Of a stretch of DNA of 64,000 nt, positions 58,347-64,000 are shown one piece after another. The translations under genes were made by a program, and so were the position numbers. The notes beneath the pieces were generated by a model. The model was not told the DNA's origin and searched no databases. It saw only the letters and a list, made by a program, of their open reading frames with translations. Numbering within the stretch: the first letter of the stretch is position 1; every line of letters starts with the position of its first letter. The DNA lies in the NCBI GenBank assembly GCA_034638255.1, contig JAWPGT010000018.1:62001-126000 (forward strand), given 5' to 3'. Origin of the DNA: Coprinus comatus (lineage: Eukaryota > Basidiomycota > Agaricomycetes > Agaricales > Agaricaceae).

Positions 58347-60344
58347 TTACGACAAGACTACAAACGAGCCATTGGGCTGTACAGACGCTCTAACTCCAGT
58401 CCTCACCCAGCCTTCCTCCTTCTCCTCCTCGTCGGGAGACACCTGCACATGATCTCCAGTGTTGTCCCCAACCGTTCCAACAGGTGGACCTCGTACAAGA
58501 AGCAATCCAACCGGATCTGCTCCATTCTCAACTGCATCATCGTTTACTCCAGTGAGTTTGACCTCCACATTCACTCCAGGTGGCCCAACATGTGCAACTT
58601 TGTTTGTTTCACCCTCCACTGTAAAATCTTGTAGATCAAAAGGATGAGAAGCTAGTACAGGTCCAGCAACAATAGGATGTGTGAATACGTTTACCAAAGG
58701 TACAGAGAGGGCAATGCGTGCTGGGGTCATAAGAGTAGCCGGTAGTGGACCTACAAAAGAATACCGCCGGTCAGCAACATGTTCCACCGTCTATTATTGT
58801 ATAAAGGCCCTACCTCCACTGACAACCACCTCACGTAAGGTTGCCGCACCTTCGCCGATTACCTTCGCCCTAGCACGATCAAAGACCAACCTGTCCCACA
58901 AACTGTCTCGTGTAATGAAACCATCATTAATTCCGGCCAGCTTGTGCCTTCTTGCAAAGGGGAATGTAAACACTGATTTCGCCGCATATTTCAATATATC
59001 TTTTACTATCGACCTCAGGTGGCCTGGCTGGATGAAATAAATGGTGGGGGTTGGTATAGGGTATCTTTTTGCGCTTGCAACATCGGACGTATCGATCTCT
59101 GCTGTATCTTTGCCGACAGACAGTCAGCTAGTTGTAATATGTGAGCAAGAAAACATACAGCCATCACCAAAATACATCTTAGTGCTTGGAAGTGTAATGA
59201 AGCTGGTTCCCTCATAAATAGCAGTATATGCAATGCTCCTACCATAAGGAGTGCTGAGGGAAAACGCCGAAACGAGGGTATCCAATGGAGACAACGCATG
59301 GGAGACAGGAAAGAGACTGCGTATAGCAGCGACACCAGCAGTCATATTTTCATGAGTGAAATGGGCGCCTTCCAACTGACCAGCATCGTTCAAAAAGTAT
59401 GAAACGGTATATATATCACTGGACTCTGGAACAGATTAGCCATGAAATATACACTTAGAAATATAAAAACGAACTGGGAATGGGACTTAAAATCTTTTCC
59501 GACTTAACACCTTCACGCTCCACATCCGCGAAGTTGAGGATCCTGATAGTACTAGCAATACTGGCGGAAACATGAGGAGGAATGTCACCGACAACAACAA
59601 TATTGTAGGGTCCAGCGTTGGGTCCAGAAGCGTAGATGCTTTCAAGTAGACGAGGCAAAATCTCGACAGCTGCAATAATTGTCTTGTAAGAATGTGAAGA
59701 GAAGACCTGGAACAGTAATTCTGCGGATGTAAGAGTTGCAGAAATAATGGAGTGTGAAGCTAGGGCAAAGTCGGCAACAATAAACTCTATAAACGAGGTC
59801 AACATCTGAATCATTGAGCACCCATTTAACATACCTATTCCATCATTCAGCAATAGCAGAACTTTTGATTCTCCGGGCTTCACTCCAGCTAGGCGAATAA
59901 GCCCTGTACCAAAGGCAGCAACCCGGTCTTGAAGTCCAGAATTGACAGCCTATTCAAGTTAAAACACATGCTACTGAGGTAACTTGCAGTGCATACCTTA
60001 GTCGCCCAAAGAGTACGGGATGCTTCTATGTCCTGTTTGAAAAAATCCGCAAGAATGAGGACCTCTTTGTTTGGGCGCAAAGGGAACTAGAAACAGTCAA
60101 AATCAACAACATGAGAGTTAGCATGTACACGCACTCTTCCCATTAATCCAGTACTATAGTTCCTGTATACTGCACTCTCTGTGGGGTTACGTGCACGTCC
60201 AACATCACTCTGTCTGCCTAAGAGAATGGGGTGAACGAGAGGTTGGGGCTTGTAGAGATTGTTGAGCAAGAATGTCGTAGCTGCAATTAGGGTAAGCAGA
60301 ATGGTGAGGTCGTCGGTGACCAGATAGTCTGCGAGTCCCGGCAT
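58347..60344 (-). CDS. AMP-binding (acyl-CoA synthetase-like) protein lacking the C-terminal domain
   Basis: About 560 residues. The start MPGLADYLVTDDLTILLTLI contains a hydrophobic segment (LTILLTLIAATTFLLNNLY) that could be a membrane anchor. Then QPLVHPILLGRQSDVGRARN and ESAVYRNYSTGLMGR, a typical opening of fungal long-chain acyl-CoA synthetase-like proteins. The ANL N-domain pieces include LWATKAVNSGLQDRVAAFGT, SKVLLLLNDGIEFIVADFAL, NIVVVGDIPPHVSASI and AYTAIYEGTSFITLPST. I do not find the phosphate-binding YTSGTTGxPK signature. The protein ends at WVRTGVRASVQPNGSFVVLS, where normal enzymes have the A8 motif GWxxTGD and continue for about 110 residues carrying the catalytic Lys. The Asp is missing and the C-domain is absent. 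So it is probably not a ligase, or it works differently. It lies between the two H1 genes. Confidence 0.7.
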
Positions 60345-60938
60345 TGTCGTCGAATACAGCGACGAGCTGAAGTGTTACTTAAGCGTGGGGGCAGGTAACG
60401 CACCACGCTTCGAGGGGCCTAAGCCATATTAGGAAAACGTGATTGGCAATTTCCGAGAGCAATACATCGGCTATTTTGGACGACTTTCTTCCTCTTCTTC
60501 TGCTATCGTCCTAAACTCATCCGCATGTCCCTGTACACTCCCATCATGCAACCCGTATTCAATGGCTAGTCTCTAGTTTCATTCTGGCTGCATTTTGAGT
60601 CCTTAGGCACAAGTAACCGACCATTATACGGGTTTAAAAGGCAGTCTGACTCTATAAACCTTCTCAATACCCTGAATCTTGGCGTCAATTCCTTGGAATT
60701 TCTGCTTAGGACAAACTCTACGAAAGCTACCTCCTCTTACCATCCCTCTCGTGCATCATTCCTGCTAGACTGTCGAAGAAATCAAGCTCGAAAGATGCGC
60801 GTCCGTGCGCATCTTTCGTCTCCACGTGACTATACACTGGGTTCTGGGACGAACAAACGGCCTACTGCTGCCCCTCCTTGCCCCCGTCTCTCATCGGTTA
60901 CTGACAATTCCATTCTCCACATCCCCATATCCATCGTC
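60345..60938. promoter_or_regulatory. Divergent region between the AMP-binding gene and histone H1 copy B
   Basis: 594 bp. Contents: a TATA box TATAAA at 60653-60658 pointing to H1 copy B, a perfect hairpin at 60789-60818, and CACGTG at 60823-60828. The H1 frame stays open upstream of its ATG through this part, and an in-frame ATG lies in the hairpin's left arm. The upstream extension has no H1 character and is treated as leader. Confidence 0.55.
60789..60818. repeat. Perfect 12-bp inverted repeat with 6-nt loop upstream of histone H1 copy B
   Basis: Left arm CGAAAGATGCGC at 60789-60800, loop GTCCGT, right arm GCGCATCTTTCG at 60807-60818. All 12 pairs match. The left arm contains an ATG in frame with the H1 coding region. 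It lies about 120 nt before the H1 start and 135 nt after the TATA box, so it may be in the mRNA leader or be a palindromic protein-binding site. Confidence 0.85.
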
Positions 60939-62068
60939 ATGTCTTCTGGAACCAAAAAGTCCACTTCCAAGGCTTCTTCAAAGCCCTCTACTGCAGCCAA
61001 CCAGACTAGTCTGATTGGACACCCCTCCTGGGTAGAAATGATCAAGGTACAAATCCCTCCACCATACTCTACCCTCGCAGTAGTCTCGATGAAATACTCA
61101 TGCACTCTCCTCTCTTATCGCGTAGGAGTGCATTGTCGCTTACCCAAGTGAAGCCCGCACTGGTGTCTCTCGTCCGACCATCAAGAAGGCAAGTCATGAT
61201 ACTAGCACCTCATTAGTTTGGCCTGACACACCGTAGTTCATCGAGGACAAGTATCATATTGAGCTCACCTCCACGGCTGCGAGCATGCTTGGTCGTGCTA
61301 TCCACTCTGGGAGTGAGAAAGGCATCTTTCAACTTCCCAAAGGTGAGGACACACCCACAAGCGCCGACCGAAGAATATAAAAATATTCAAATATGCTCAC
61401 TTTTCGATAGGACCCTCTGGTAAGGTCAAGCTTGCTGCAAAGGCTCGTACCGATGCTTCAAAGGAGGTTAGTACTACCCGTTCCTGTGTATATTGTCCGT
61501 TGTCTCACTCCACGTCTGTTGTTCACATTGATAATCATCTTCAGAATACCAAGCCTGTGACAAAAAGACATGTTACCACAACCAAAGCGAAGACCGCTTC
61601 CAAGACTGCTATAGTGAAGAAGCCTGCGACGAAGACCGCCGCAAAGGCCAGAGCTACTGCAACAAAGGCAGCCATTGGTGCTGGGAACAAGAAAGCTCCA
61701 GCCAAGAAATCCCCCGCAGTACCAACTAAGAAAGCTACAGCCACCAAGAAGCTTTCTGTCACCGGAAAGAAATCTGCTATAACGAAGAACTCAGCTAAGA
61801 AGGTTCAACGTCGTTCAGCGAATGAGAAACTAGTTGCTGACCATAATAATACATATAGGCTGTCGTTGGTGAAGGAAAGAAACCAGCCATAAAACCAATA
61901 GCCAGAGCAGCTCCTGCCAGTGCTACTAATAAAGTAAAAAGAACACCCGCCAAACCGTCCTCCTCGAAGACTAAGACAATCTTAAAACCCAAGTCTACCC
62001 CTAAAGCCAAGTCGGCCCCGAAATCTAAACCGGCCTCCAAGTCAGGAAAACAAATGACGAAGGTATAA
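60939..62068 (+). CDS. Linker histone H1 (copy B)
   Basis: Second H1 gene. It starts MSSGTKKSTSKASSKPSTAA. The globular domain is at about residues 28-105: GHPSWVEMIKECIVAYPSEA, RTGVSRPTIKKFIEDKYHIE, LTSTAASMLGRAIHSGSEKG and IFQLPKGPSGKVKLAAKA. The Lys/Ala-rich C-tail (KTASKTAIVKKPATKTAAKA) is shorter in Pro repeats than copy A. Intron positions in the globular domain match copy A. The C-tail intron (GTTCAA to ATATAG) also keeps frame. It ends KQMTKV at TAA 62066-62068. Alternatively a GTATAA donor at 62063 spliced to AACTAG would end MTKTEP near 62127. Its N-tail is about 40 residues shorter than copy A's. Differences in tails suggest the two copies are not simply redundant. Confidence 0.94.
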
Positions 62069-62372
62069 TTGGCAATTTAATACTTTTCACTCACCAATGG
62101 TTGACTTGGCCAACTAGACTGAGCCATAAGTAAACTTTCCTATCATCCTGGACACTTGATTTCGTTATTCCTAAATTTTTCGATCTGCCTACCCTTCGTC
62201 TATGACAATATGTGACAATTGCTATTAATCCCGATACTCGAAAGAATGCCTTTGTACAATATAGGAATTTATGTTATGAAAACTTGAAACCTAAATAAAG
62301 CCTGATGGGAAAATCGATTAATAATTGTCACTTGCGTCATCACCATAAGTACCATTTTCAACAATATGAATT
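62069..62372. other. Intergenic region between histone H1 copy B and TEL2
   Basis: 304 bp, AT-rich, containing the H1 3' end (possibly a last short exon to about 62127) and the TEL2 promoter. I see no animal-type histone mRNA 3' stem-loop within it, as expected for polyadenylated fungal histone mRNAs. Confidence 0.5.
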
Positions 62373-64000
62373 ATGGCAGATAAACAGAGTCAGATCCAAG
62401 AACTAATATATCAACTTCAACATCCTATCGACACACTTCCGATTTTACTCTCGTTGCTCGTTGCACCACTGGATGATCTTGACATCTTACCTCCACAGTT
62501 CCGAAAACACAACATAAATCCTCTCCCTCCTCGTACTGTACTTGCTCAGAAACATATACCTCTTATTCAACGCACCCTCCTTGAACATGTTATTCCCATC
62601 TGGGATTCAGCTCTAGCAGAAAATGTGCCGCAGTCTTCACATCTCATAAAGCAATACTTTTGTCCGGACGCCTTCACCAATGCTCGGCCAGTCGCAGGGC
62701 AAATCGCACTTATGGCTTATGGAACTCTACTCTCAATACCCCTCAATCAATATGGGATAAACTTTCTACAAGATCTCGCCAAAGAATACCCGATTGACCG
62801 GCTGTGGACAGCTGTATTCGAGCACACAAATCAAAAGGATTTATCTAATGGTCTCGTATGGGAGGATTATGTGAAAGATGCTATCAGCGTTCCAGCAAAG
62901 GTTGCGAATGCTGTTGGAGTTGACAAAGGCATGTGTGTTCCGCAGGAACTCGAGAACGGAATATACTTGAACCAAGTGTGCAGAAGGGTTGAACTGCTTG
63001 TCGAAAGATTTGCAAAGGCACCAATGAGTGGTGGGTTATATTCTCGATCTCTTCTACGTCACTAAATCAGAGTCAATCGCAGATTGGACAAGCTCTGTCG
63101 GTTACTTACTCACTAAACTTGTCAATGTTGGTGCCTTTCCTCCAAGCCCTCCGACATCACGATCCCAGCCATCATTTTGGAAAAGCAATCTTCCTGAAAT
63201 CCGCCAACAGCTACATGGCTACCCAAAATCAAACGTTTATACTACTGCGTGGCGCAAACTCATCTTCAATATCCCATCAAGCTTAACTCTTCGTTCAATC
63301 ATCACATCCCTTTTCGGCTCTCTTTCCACCACCAAGACTCCCACAGATTCTTCAAAAGCTGCTCGAGCAACAGTCAAAAGGGAAGCCCAACTACTCTATG
63401 GCATCCTTGGAGAGCCATACACTATTGAAGATCAACAATTATGGGAAACGACCTCAAGCTTAATGATCAGTAGAGATTGGGGTGAAGCATATGCTCGAAT
63501 TTTTGTCTGCTGGATTTCTATGAAAGTAGAGAATGAGGAAGGGTCTATAAATACAAAAGGTAGGCAACGATTTTGAAATCAATCAATTTTCGCTAATGCG
63601 TAACGTTAAACACAAGCATTGAAGGGATTCCTAGAACTCGTTGTCGAAGCATGGTCTAATATTGAACATGTCAAACACTCACTGATTTCTCGCCATCGGT
63701 GTAAGTATGCCCTATTCCCGCTTCCGTCAGAACATTGAATGCTGTTCCTTAGATATCTCTACCCTCTTCCTAATCACTGCCTCTTATTTCCCCTACGGAA
63801 CAAATGAATTGGAGGGAGTTGTGTTTTCTGCTCGGTTCATACAGGGAATCAGCACATATATCTCCCATTTAGACACGTCTGTGCGTCGCTGTGGGATGCT
63901 TGTCGCAGAGATTATTGCCGGTATGACCAACAAGAATTTGGACTTTGGAGAGTGGGATGGTGAAGACTCAGGGAAACCTTGGTGCAGAAATATCAGAGAA
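62373..64000 (+). CDS. TEL2: Telomere length regulation protein TEL2 (TTT complex), 3' end outside window
   Basis: Tel2 works with Tti1 and Tti2 as an Hsp90 co-factor that matures PIKK kinases (ATM/Tel1, ATR/Mec1, TOR). The ATG at 62373 opens MADKQSQIQELIYQLQHPID. Helical-repeat N-terminal segments follow (LAQKHIPLIQRTLLEHVIPI, FCPDAFTNARPVAGQIALMA). After an intron comes ESIADWTSSVGYLLTKLVNV, then WRKLIFNIPSSLTLRSIITS and LLYGILGEPYTIEDQQLWET. The last visible exon carries the family block LDTSVRRCGMLVAEIIAGMT with NLDFGEWDGEDSGKPWCRNI. That LDxxVRRxGMLVAE signature decides the assignment. About 500 residues are visible; the conserved C-terminal Tel2 domain lies beyond the window. At least three introns. 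Confidence 0.88.

Noticed and set aside
60693..60938. In-frame N-terminal extension of histone H1 copy B by about 80 codons
   Set aside because: No H1 character, runs through the hairpin, begins at a non-ATG codon, and the usual H1 start MSSGTKKS follows.

Overview
The window is nuclear DNA from a filamentous fungus, most likely a mushroom-forming basidiomycete (Agaricomycetes). Genes are packed tightly on both strands. Most are broken by many introns of about 50-60 nt. The gene set includes a KilA-N protein with a GDS1-like winged helix, an MLKL-type helical domain fused to a kinase, class V myosin, SconB/MET30 and linker histones. I recognise 26 protein-coding genes (the first and last cut by the window edge) and one intron-containing tRNA-Leu. 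I see no transposon, rRNA, CRISPR array or other sign of recent mobile DNA. Gene models were built by hand from reading frames, GT-AG (sometimes GC-AG) borders and family knowledge, so internal exon borders are provisional.

Layout: 1-8 kb holds a GH3 beta-glucosidase with PA14 domain (5' end missing), COG4, the ESCRT-III subunit Vps2 and a CUZ1/ZFAND1-like AN1 zinc-finger protein. 8-24.7 kb holds myosin V, an aromatic-acid-exporter-like membrane protein, a formin and a secreted PEBP-like protein with a probable GPI signal. Myosin V and formin are both actin-based polar growth proteins. 24.9-30.5 kb holds an RBM5/RBM10-type splicing factor, complex I subunit NDUFB4 with an 11-nt micro-exon, the ubiquinone hydroxylase COQ7, a small protein with Jupiter/HN1-like PGG repeats, and tRNA-Leu(UAA).

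30.8-35 kb carries the most unusual gene. It encodes an MLKL-like N-terminal helical bundle, a TKL-like kinase domain whose beta3 lysine is arginine, and a C-terminal REM plus RasGEF module. It reads as one continuous protein of about 1,080 residues.

35-46.6 kb holds the F-box/WD40 protein MET30 (SconB), a GSK-3 kinase, a DHA1-type MFS transporter, tRNase Z and a 717-residue intronless disordered protein. 47-64 kb holds a small possibly myristoylated conserved protein, a JSN1/PUF2-type RRM-PUF protein, a GDS1/KilA-N nuclear protein, two linker histone H1 genes flanking a truncated acyl-CoA-synthetase-like gene, and the 5' part of TEL2.

Several neighbours are head-to-head with very short shared promoters (36, 65 and 77 bp between start codons). 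Both H1 upstream regions contain CACGTG. One also has ACGCGT and two GTGACGCG copies; the other has a perfect 12-bp-stem hairpin.
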